This document shows, piece after piece, positions 1 through 6,234 of a stretch of 64,000 nt of DNA. Position 1 is the first letter of the stretch. Each line of letters opens with the position of its first letter. Below the pieces are notes generated by a model. It was not told the origin of the DNA. It made no database searches and saw only the letters and a program-made list of their open reading frames with translations. The position numbers and the translations under genes were made by a program. Source of the DNA: Silanimonas sp044377035 (lineage in GTDB: Bacteria > Pseudomonadota > Gammaproteobacteria > Xanthomonadales > Xanthomonadaceae); contig NZ_JBILJW010000007.1 of assembly GCF_044377035.1 (NCBI RefSeq), positions 62,001 through 126,000 on the forward strand. Direction: 5' to 3'.

Positions 1-591
1 CGGCAGGTCGTGGATCTGGGCCAGCAGGCACTCGCGCAGGTCGACGGCGGCAAGGCCGGCCGGCGTGCCGTGCAGCAGGCGCTGGCGGATGGCCTCGGCG
101 CGGCCCTTGCGGAGGCCGAGCGCGGCGGTGATGTCGGCATCGATGGCGTCGCGGTCGCCGGCGAGGTAGCCGGAATCCGCCGTCCGCTCCAGCCAGGCCG
201 CGGCGATGGCGAGGTCGGCGTCCTTCAGTTCCATCGCCAGGCCTTCCAGCACCCGCAGGGCCGGGTCATTGCTGACCGGCGCGGCGACGCGGGACAGACG
301 GTCTTCGCCTTCTTCCGGATCGAAACCGCTGCCCATGCCGGGCGTCGACCAGAGGTCGGGCAGCTCGTCGAAGGCCGCGGTTTCCTGCGCAGCGCGCTCC
401 TGCGGGGTGAGCTCGGGCGGCGCAACGTCGGACTCGTCCTCCTCGCGCTCCAGCATCGGGTTCTGCGCGAGCGCCTCGGCCAGCTCCTGCTCCAACTCGA
501 GGCCGGTGAGGCCGAGCAGGCGGATCGACTGCAGCACCTGCGCGTTGAGGCTCTGCGACTGGGACTGGGTGGCGGCGAGGCGGTTCTTCAT
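1..591 (-). CDS. rpoN: RNA polymerase sigma-54 factor, N-terminal part (cut by window edge)
   Basis: Sigma-54 directs core polymerase to -24/-12 promoters and needs an AAA+ activator such as FleQ to open them. The visible 197 residues start at the ATG ending at 591. They show region I: a Gln-rich start, the helix QVLQSIRLLGLTGLELEQEL and NPMLE, typical of residues 1-50. An acidic region II follows, then the beginning of the core-binding region. The rest lies beyond position 1. The gene sits at the end of a flagellar cluster, as flagellar rpoN copies do in Xanthomonas, so this may be one of two rpoN copies in the genome. That is inferred from context. A sigma-54 type promoter lies about 33 bases upstream of its own start. 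Confidence 0.9.
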   Translation of the reverse strand, partial: MKNRLAATQSQSQSLNAQVLQSIRLLGLTGLELEQELAEALAQNPMLEREEDESDVAPPELTPQERAAQETAAFDELPDLWSTPGMGSGFDPEEGEDRLSRVAAPVSNDPALRVLEGLAMELKDADLAIAAAWLERTADSGYLAGDRDAIDADITAALGLRKGRAEAIRQRLLHGTPAGLAAVDLRECLLAQIHDLP

Positions 592-623
592 GGCGGCACT
601 TCCGAGGAGGTGCCGAAGCGGTA

Positions 624-639
624 TGCAAGGGGCGTGCCA
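624..639 (-). promoter_or_regulatory. sigma-54 promoter upstream of rpoN
   Basis: On the minus strand the sequence reads TGGCACG-CCCC-TTGCA, an exact match to the -24/-12 consensus with correct GG-to-GC spacing. The -12 GC is about 35 bases from the rpoN start codon, leaving a short leader. It implies that rpoN is transcribed by its own product. Confidence 0.85.
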
Positions 640-712
640 ACGTGGGGCGGCGGGAATCCGGCGGGCGGGCCCATCGTGGCGCCCGGACGCTCATCTCGGC
701 ACCACGCGCCCT

Positions 713-1495
713 TTACTTCGACACCGTCGTGCCCCGCTGCACCCGGGAGGTGGAGAAGATCTCCTTGTTCTCGAGCCGCAGGCGCCACTTCGACAGCGGC
801 CGCTCACTGAGGGAAATCATGCTGGATGGATCGACCACGGGCTGGATCTGGATGTCGTACATCACCCGAGGCACGCTGGACTCATGGCGAGTCGAGCCAT
901 GCCAGATGGCCGAGTGCATCAGCAGGCAATCGCCGGGGCCCAGCTCGGGCGTGAACCGGTAAAGCTGGTTCGTCAGGTCGCCATGGATCGCACCGGCATC
1001 GCCGAGGTAGCCGAGGTGGTGGGTGCCGGGGTAGACGAACAGCCCGCCGTTCTGCGCCCCGCAAGGGGTGAGCGCCAGGAAAGCCGAGTAGCGTTCAAAG
1101 AAGCCGAGGCAGTACGGGCTGTCCTGATGGACGAACACCGGCTCACGGTTGTTCTCGTCCTTGCGGACCACGCGGATGTTGTGGAGGCCCGCGCCGCGCT
1201 CGAAGATCTGCGCCGCCAGGGCGGCGAACTCGGGCTCGAAGAGCACTTTCGCCAGGGGGCTATCGAGCTCGAAGGACACTTCGGTGAGGTGATTCTGGCG
1301 GGCCTTGGCAGAGCCCTCCGTCAGGGCTGCCTCATAGGCCTGCAGGTAGGACGCCGCCCGCTGCGCAGGCAGCAGGCCTCGCACGACGAAGACACCGGCA
1401 CGGTCGAGGACTTCCAGCGATAGCTGCCTGCCCTCCAGATGTCCCGCCTGCGAAAAGAAATCCAGTTCCGCGGCTGGAAATTCAAAGAAGTTCAT
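713..1495 (-). CDS. phytanoyl-CoA dioxygenase (PhyH)-family non-heme iron oxygenase
   Basis: This 260-residue protein has the PhyH fold signature. The Fe-binding His-x-Asp is in VHQDSPY near residue 124, and the distal His is in the HSAIWHGSTRH stretch near residue 195. Members hydroxylate small molecules or sugars using 2-oxoglutarate and oxygen. The gene overlaps the preceding oxygenase gene by 4 bases, so the two are translationally coupled. It lies between a methyltransferase and rpoN in a flagellar gene cluster. A role in hydroxylating a flagellin glycan or its precursor is inferred from this position. The substrate cannot be read from the sequence. Confidence 0.8.
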   Translation of the reverse strand: MNFFEFPAAELDFFSQAGHLEGRQLSLEVLDRAGVFVVRGLLPAQRAASYLQAYEAALTEGSAKARQNHLTEVSFELDSPLAKVLFEPEFAALAAQIFERGAGLHNIRVVRKDENNREPVFVHQDSPYCLGFFERYSAFLALTPCGAQNGGLFVYPGTHHLGYLGDAGAIHGDLTNQLYRFTPELGPGDCLLMHSAIWHGSTRHESSVPRVMYDIQIQPVVDPSSMISLSERPLSKWRLRLENKEIFSTSRVQRGTTVSK

Positions 1496-2187
1496 GGCCG
1501 ATCCTGTTGGACGTCGGCGCCGGCTGGCGCAGCGGTGGACCTGCCGTAGTACTGCTGGTCTTCAAAACTGCGGCGCCGCGTGTCAAAGGCAAACTGCAGC
1601 GAAATCCGGTCCGTCGTCGATGGGACTTCGGGGCTGCTGATGACGCCGTGCAAGGACGTCCGGGCATGGAAGCACACAAGGCGCCCTGGGCTCGGGTCGA
1701 CCCGCACGGGAACCCTCGCGTCCCTCTCGTACTGCCAAACCGACTCACCAAGCGCTGGGTCGGTGCGGATCTTGGGGTGGATGCACAGGGGCAAATCCGG
1801 GCTGTCCGTCAGGTACAGGACCGCCGTGTATTCATTACGGTCGAAGTGGTAGCGGAAGGAATGCCCCTGATCCCGGCGGAGGTAGTTGGCCGAGATGGCG
1901 ACGGGCAGATCGTCCAGCACGAGCAGATTGGCAATGCCGGCCGCCATCTGCGCGTAGACCTGCTGGTAGAGCTGCTCGATCTCCGGGAGCTCGGCGATCA
2001 GCGCCTCGCCGTTCCGGGTCTTGATGTGCACACCGTCGTTGTCGACGGGGATGCAGTCGTGTTCCATGGCGGCCTTCAGCTTCTGTGCCAGCGTCGCGCA
2101 ATCGCCGGCCGGCAACACATCGTCGAAGACTTCGTAGCCCCGATCAAAGAACAACTCGCTGAGCTGGAAACTCTTTAGTGCGCCCAC
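1492..2187 (-). CDS. 2-oxoglutarate/Fe(II)-dependent oxygenase
   Basis: This 231-residue protein has a prolyl-4-hydroxylase-like double-stranded beta-helix core. The iron ligands are visible as HFDRNEYTAVLYL (His-x-Asp, about residue 133) and a distal His in SLHGVIS (about residue 195). A 2-oxoglutarate-binding Arg follows in RISLQF. It is unrelated in sequence to the PhyH protein it overlaps downstream, so the island carries two independent oxygenases. The upstream neighbour is a SAM methyltransferase ending 25 bases before this start. Hydroxylation of a sugar or acyl group on flagellin is possible. Protein hydroxylation is an alternative. Confidence 0.78.
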   Translation of the reverse strand: MGALKSFQLSELFFDRGYEVFDDVLPAGDCATLAQKLKAAMEHDCIPVDNDGVHIKTRNGEALIAELPEIEQLYQQVYAQMAAGIANLLVLDDLPVAISANYLRRDQGHSFRYHFDRNEYTAVLYLTDSPDLPLCIHPKIRTDPALGESVWQYERDARVPVRVDPSPGRLVCFHARTSLHGVISSPEVPSTTDRISLQFAFDTRRRSFEDQQYYGRSTAAPAGADVQQDRP

Positions 2188-2212
2188 ATCAACCTCGCGT
2201 ACTCACACCCGG

Positions 2213-2794
2213 TCAATCGACTTTCTGGAAGGTCATCTCGCGCGGGTCCGACTCGACCAGACTCTCGCTGACGCGCTTGACGATCACGCCGTATTCCAGC
2301 GGGAACAGGTTGCGGTCGGGCGTGTCCAGCTTGCGGAACAGCACGATTTCAAAGTCGCGCAGCAGCACCTTCAGGCCGAATTCGGTGAAGCGCCAGCAAT
2401 CCGGCACCGGGCCGTGGATGCGGCAATTCAAGGGCGTGGTGATGAGGACATAACCGCCCACCTTCACGATGCGCTTGAGCTCGCGAACGGCCGCAAAAGG
2501 CTCCACCACATGTTCCAGGACTTCGGTGCACAGCAGGGCATCGAAATGGCCATCCGGGATGTGCGCGTTGTGCCGGGTGATGTCCGCCACGATGTCCGGG
2601 CCGGTGTCTGGCGTGATGTCCAACGTGACCAGCTTGCGGCCTTGCAGCTCGGGAATGTTCTTGCCCTGGTTGCCGATATCGCAGATCACATCATCCGGCT
2701 GCAGATAGCTCTTGATGAACTCCAGCCTCGTTTCATTGATGAAGGCCCTGGCCACCGGGAAAAAGAGGTTGTCGAACTCTGAAGGCAAGGTCAT
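2213..2794 (-). CDS. class I SAM-dependent methyltransferase
   Basis: This 193-residue methyltransferase has a short, poorly conserved motif I (CDIGNQGKNIP, about residue 38). The acidic residue of motif II is in LVTLDITPD, and the later motifs are DALLCTEVLEHV and GGYVLITTPL. This is the Methyltransf_11/23 pattern. The C-terminal part has aromatic and basic residues typical of sugar or small-molecule O-methyltransferases. It is the first intact gene of a minus-strand run with the two oxygenases. A sigma-54 promoter lies about 200 bases upstream. O-methylation of the flagellin sugar is a reasonable inference, since methylated deoxy-amino sugars are known on flagellins of plant-associated bacteria. 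The true substrate is unknown. Confidence 0.8.
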   Translation of the reverse strand: MTLPSEFDNLFFPVARAFINETRLEFIKSYLQPDDVICDIGNQGKNIPELQGRKLVTLDITPDTGPDIVADITRHNAHIPDGHFDALLCTEVLEHVVEPFAAVRELKRIVKVGGYVLITTPLNCRIHGPVPDCWRFTEFGLKVLLRDFEIVLFRKLDTPDRNLFPLEYGVIVKRVSESLVESDPREMTFQKVD

Positions 2795-3162
2795 TTTCTG
2801 AATTCCAATAGCCGCAAGCTGGAGACTCTGCGCCGATCATGTCCGCGACTCTCCTGACCGCCGCCACCATCGGCTCCGGAGATATCGGGAGGCCGATGGC
2901 CTGCCATGCAGCACGGGTGGCCTCCGGCAAGCTCTTCCGATAGCACAAGACGTACGAACACCCCTTTCCAGCAGTCTGGGGAGTCGTCGGCGGTCGTGCA
3001 AGCGCCGTGCCAAGCATCGGATCGATGCGGCGTGCGTGGGATTTCGCCCTCGCCGGGACGCGCAGCGGCATCGTGCTCAGCCTCGCTCATCGTTTCCTGT
3101 CAGCACTCTGGTGGGCTAGGCTTCGCGAGGACCTCTTCGAGTCCCGGAATCCCGGTGGCGAC
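2795..3162. other. 368-base gap with possible gene remnant
   Basis: This gap separates the minus-strand methyltransferase from the plus-strand ATP-grasp gene. It holds a perfect sigma-54 promoter facing left (2997-3012). Between that promoter and the methyltransferase start, one minus-strand frame has host-like codon use over about 50 codons (roughly 2800-2960). It runs into the methyltransferase without a convincing start or domain. It could be the decayed end of a former modification gene, or simply a long leader. No function is assigned. Confidence 0.4.
2997..3012 (-). promoter_or_regulatory. sigma-54 promoter of the methyltransferase-oxygenase operon
   Basis: The minus strand reads TGGCACG-GCGC-TTGCA, a perfect -24/-12 element. 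The first intact gene downstream starts at 2794, so the predicted leader is about 190 bases. It probably serves the methyltransferase and both oxygenases, and may add to rpoN expression. Confidence 0.82.
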
Positions 3163-4134
3163 ATGAACATCCTCCTCTCCTGCATCGGAAAGCGCGGGTA
3201 CATCGCGGACTATTTCCGCGACGCCCTGCCACCGGGCAGTCGTATCGTCGGCACCAGCAATACACCGTGGACGCCGGGCTTTTCCCGCTGCGACCATGGC
3301 GTTCTTCTTCCCCCGATCGCTTCGGACGAGTACCTGCCGCACCTGATCGAGACCTGCGTCCACTACGAGGTCCAAGGGCTTCTCTCCCTCTTCGATCCCG
3401 ACGTCTGCCGACTGGCACCCCATCGAGCGACGCTTCGAGAGCGTGGCGTCATGGCGGTGCTGCCCGAGGCACGGGCGGCCACGGTCGCTTTCGACAAACT
3501 CGAAGCATTCCACGTGCTCTCTGGCCTTGGCATCGCGACGCCGCTGACCGTCGCCAGCCTCGACGACGCCCATGCCAACCTCGCGTCGGGGATCTTCGCG
3601 TTCCCGTTGGTGGTCAAGCCGCGCTTCGGGTTCGGCAGTGCCGAGACCTACGTGGCCCGGAACCGTGCCGAGCTGGACGTGTTCTTCCATCGCGCGCCGG
3701 ACATGCTGGTCCAGCAGTTCCTGGACGCCGAGGCCCTCAACGTCGATGGGCTCGGGGATCTCGATGGTCGGCCGGTGGCGATCGTTCCCTGGAGGAAGTG
3801 GCTTTCCACCCTGGGGGAGACGGAGCGCGCGGAGACGATCGAATGCCCCGAGCTCATCGCCCTCGCCGAATCACTGGTCGAGTCGCTGGGGATCATCGGC
3901 CCGTTCGACGGTGATTTCTTTCGCGGTGCGGACGGGACCCTGTCGGTCCTCGAGCTCAACCTGCGATTCGGCGGCGGCTATCCGGTGTCGCACATGGCGG
4001 GCGCGGATTTCCCACGACGCATTGTCGGAATGATCCGCGGGGAGGCAACACAGGCGCCCGTAACGCCTTATCGACGAGGGGTGACCATGATGAAGCGCCC
4101 CGAGCCCATCGCCGGTCCCGTGGTGTCGCCATGA
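3163..4134 (+). CDS. ATP-grasp family ligase (carbamoyl-phosphate-synthase-like)
   Basis: This protein of 323 residues starts at the ATG giving MNILLSCIGKRG; an upstream in-frame extension lacks homology-like character. The N-terminal preATP-grasp part has a Rossmann-type beginning. The ATP-grasp core carries the nucleotide-binding Lys in FPLVVKPRFGFGS (about residue 150). Metal ligands lie in the GPFDGDFF and LELNLRFGGGYP stretches (about residues 247-275). Such enzymes join a carboxylate to an amine or thiol through an acyl phosphate. The stop overlaps the start of the next methyltransferase (ATGA). Being beside a sugar aminotransferase, it might acylate the amino sugar with an amino or hydroxy acid. 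That role is inferred. Confidence 0.8.
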   Translation: MNILLSCIGKRGYIADYFRDALPPGSRIVGTSNTPWTPGFSRCDHGVLLPPIASDEYLPHLIETCVHYEVQGLLSLFDPDVCRLAPHRATLRERGVMAVLPEARAATVAFDKLEAFHVLSGLGIATPLTVASLDDAHANLASGIFAFPLVVKPRFGFGSAETYVARNRAELDVFFHRAPDMLVQQFLDAEALNVDGLGDLDGRPVAIVPWRKWLSTLGETERAETIECPELIALAESLVESLGIIGPFDGDFFRGADGTLSVLELNLRFGGGYPVSHMAGADFPRRIVGMIRGEATQAPVTPYRRGVTMMKRPEPIAGPVVSP

Positions 4135-4880
4135 GCAGCAAGGTCCGTATCGGGATCGACACGCCTGACGCATGGGACGCGGAATGGGCGCGATGGTTCG
4201 AACGCTACTCTCGCGGCATTCCCCGCTTGGGCATGTGGCTGGCGAGGGCCTACGCGACCTCGGGTTGCGACATCCTGGAACTCGGGGCAGGAAGTGGCCG
4301 GGAGTCACGCTTCCTCTCACCGTACGCGCGATCCGTGACCTGCGTGGATTTCTCGGCGGGCGCGATGGAGGCGCTGCGAGCCAGCAATCCTCCGCCCAAT
4401 CTGCGCGCCGTGACGATGGATGCGCTCAACCTCGAATTCCCCGACCGCGCCTTCGATCTCACCTTCCACAAGGGTTTCTGGAGCTGCTTCAGCGATGACG
4501 TTCAGGTCGCCCGGTTGTTTTCCGAACAACTGAGGGTCACCCGGCGGACGATGTTGGCGCTCGTTCACAACGGGGCAAACGCACCGTTTCATGCGATGTT
4601 CCAAGCGAAAGCCGAGACGGACAAGCTCTATCAGGTCCGATTCTTCAAGCCTGATGAACTCCTCGAACTCGCCCATGAAGGCCTCGCGAAGGCAGGAGTC
4701 CGTGGTTCCGTCCGCCTCCATGGCTTCGGAGGTGTCGACTGGATGCATCAGGGGCTTGGGGGTCGTTTCCCCGCGTCGGTGCAGGGCAGCCTGGCCGCGC
4801 TGGCGTACCGGCTCAGGCCACTCCGGGTGGCGGAGTCCCTGGTGCTCGAGGTGACGCCCGACCCGCACGGGAAGGGGTGA
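4131..4880 (+). CDS. class I SAM-dependent methyltransferase
   Basis: This 249-residue protein has motif I as ILELGAGSGRESRFL (about residue 46) and the acidic motif II residue in VTCVDFS. Further motifs cover MDALNLEFPDRAFDLTFHKGF. It overlaps the ATP-grasp gene by 4 bases, so the two are almost certainly made together. It is distinct from the methyltransferase at 2213-2794. Its C-terminal half is rich in aromatic and basic residues and could form an acceptor site for a sugar or acyl group. The two-gene unit runs opposite to the surrounding island, and no sigma-54 or sigma-28 site was seen for it. Confidence 0.8.
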   Translation: MSSKVRIGIDTPDAWDAEWARWFERYSRGIPRLGMWLARAYATSGCDILELGAGSGRESRFLSPYARSVTCVDFSAGAMEALRASNPPPNLRAVTMDALNLEFPDRAFDLTFHKGFWSCFSDDVQVARLFSEQLRVTRRTMLALVHNGANAPFHAMFQAKAETDKLYQVRFFKPDELLELAHEGLAKAGVRGSVRLHGFGGVDWMHQGLGGRFPASVQGSLAALAYRLRPLRVAESLVLEVTPDPHGKG

Positions 4881-4910
4881 CATCCAGCCCGCCCCAACGG
4901 GCGGGAGGAT

Positions 4911-6158
4911 TCACGCCCCGGAGAGAACCCGCAAGACGTCCGCGATCACCCCGACGGTCTCGTTGGGCAGTGTCGTACCGGTCGGCAGCACGATCACGCG
5001 ATCAGCAACGACCATCGTGTTCGGAAGCAGAAGCCCGGCATGCGGATAGAGCTCGCGGAAGGGCTGCATGTTGTGGCAACCCGGCCAGAAGTACTTCCTT
5101 GCGAGAATGCCCTCGGCATGGAGCGCGGCGACGATCTCGTCGCGCGATGCGCGGAACGTGCGATCCACTTCGATTACGACGTATTGCCAATTGCTGCTCT
5201 CGGTCGGGTCGTAGTCGAGCAGGTGGATCCCGTCGATGCCGGCGAAGGCTTCGGCATAAAGGCGATGGTTGGCGCGGTTCGCATCGACGACGGCCTCGAG
5301 TGACTCGAGGTTGGTGAGGCCCATCGCGGCACAGATCTCCGGCATCTTGCCGTTCGTGCCGACGTGCACCGCCTTGTCGTAGGTCTCGAACCCGAAGTTC
5401 CTCATGTACCGCATGGTGGTCGCGAGGTCGTCTTCGTTGGTGGTGACCGCTCCACCCTCGAAGCAGTTGAAGAACTTGGTGGCATGGAAGCTGAAGACTT
5501 CCGCCCTTCCAAACGCGCCAACGCGACGCCCACGATAGGTCGCACCGAACGCATGGGCGGAGTCGAACATCAGGGACAAGTGGCGACGGCGGGCGATCTC
5601 GGCCAGCTCATCCACCGGCGCGGCGCGTCCCCACAAATGCACGCCGATGATGCCCGTGGTCCGGGGCGTGATCATCTTCTCGACCGCGGCTGGATCGATG
5701 TTGTGCGTCACCGGGTCGATATCCGCGAACACCGGCGTGATCTCCTGCCACTGCAGGGCCTGGGCGGTGGCAATGAAGGTGTAGGAGGGGAGGATCACCT
5801 CACCCTTGAGGCCGAGCGCGCGAATGGCGATTTCGAGCGCGATGGTGCCATTGCACATCGCGACGACGTGGCGCACGCCCAGATAACGGGCGAGTTTCTG
5901 CTCCAGCTCGTGGACCAGCGGCCCGTTGTTGGTGAGCCAACGGCGATCCAACAGGTCATTGACGCGGGAAAGGAAGGCCGCGCGATCACCGATGTTCGGG
6001 CGACCGACGTGGACGGGATCGACGAAGGCGGGGGGAGCCCCGGCGATCGCGAGATCCTCCATGGAGTGGATCGCCTTCCTCGGCGCGATGGACGGCATGT
6101 CCATTCCCGTCGGCGCAACGGAACGGAGGTTGCCTTTGGTGGCTGGTGACATCGTCAT
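4911..6158 (-). CDS. vioA: DegT/DnrJ/EryC1/StrS-family sugar-nucleotide aminotransferase (VioA-like)
   Basis: PLP enzyme of 415 residues in the sugar aminotransferase family. It has the family motifs NGTIALEIAIRALGL, LPSYTFIATAQAL and HLWG. The FDSAHAFGA segment holds the PLP-contacting Asp, and the Schiff-base Lys is in FSFHATKFFN (about residue 225). VioA enzymes convert dTDP-4-keto-6-deoxyglucose to dTDP-viosamine. Related enzymes are required for flagellin glycan synthesis in Pseudomonas syringae and Xanthomonas. The first 40 residues form an extension beyond the usual start. Possible ATGs at the first and third codons are close together. It has its own sigma-54 promoter. The exact sugar product is inferred from the family. 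Confidence 0.82.
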   Translation of the reverse strand: MTMSPATKGNLRSVAPTGMDMPSIAPRKAIHSMEDLAIAGAPPAFVDPVHVGRPNIGDRAAFLSRVNDLLDRRWLTNNGPLVHELEQKLARYLGVRHVVAMCNGTIALEIAIRALGLKGEVILPSYTFIATAQALQWQEITPVFADIDPVTHNIDPAAVEKMITPRTTGIIGVHLWGRAAPVDELAEIARRRHLSLMFDSAHAFGATYRGRRVGAFGRAEVFSFHATKFFNCFEGGAVTTNEDDLATTMRYMRNFGFETYDKAVHVGTNGKMPEICAAMGLTNLESLEAVVDANRANHRLYAEAFAGIDGIHLLDYDPTESSNWQYVVIEVDRTFRASRDEIVAALHAEGILARKYFWPGCHNMQPFRELYPHAGLLLPNTMVVADRVIVLPTGTTLPNETVGVIADVLRVLSGA

Positions 6159-6200
6159 TTCGTTCGACCTCGCCGAGAACCTGACTTTGCTGGATGCACT

Positions 6201-6216
6201 TGCAAGAACGTTGCCA
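6201..6216 (-). promoter_or_regulatory. sigma-54 promoter of the VioA-like aminotransferase gene
   Basis: The minus strand reads TGGCAAC-GTTC-TTGCA. The invariant GG and GC and their 10-base separation are kept; two bases of the -24 block differ from consensus. The -12 lies about 43 bases from the start codon at 6158, inside the short gap after the GT41 gene. Confidence 0.72.
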
Positions 6217-6234
6217 GAGCACCGATCCCTGGCG

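Noticed and set aside
2791..3090. Minus-strand frame of 99 codons as a gene
   Set aside because: Its start lies upstream of the sigma-54 promoter and the sequence has no recognisable domain. The alternative frame in the same gap is more gene-like but also lacks a start.
713..4880. Recently acquired foreign island by base composition
   Set aside because: Some stretches around 1-5 kb look slightly less GC-biased at third positions, but no repeats, integrase, transposase or tRNA junction is present. Transfer cannot be supported from the window alone.
5364..6149. Plus-strand frame opposite vioA
   Set aside because: Pure antisense shadow with no ribosome site or domain.
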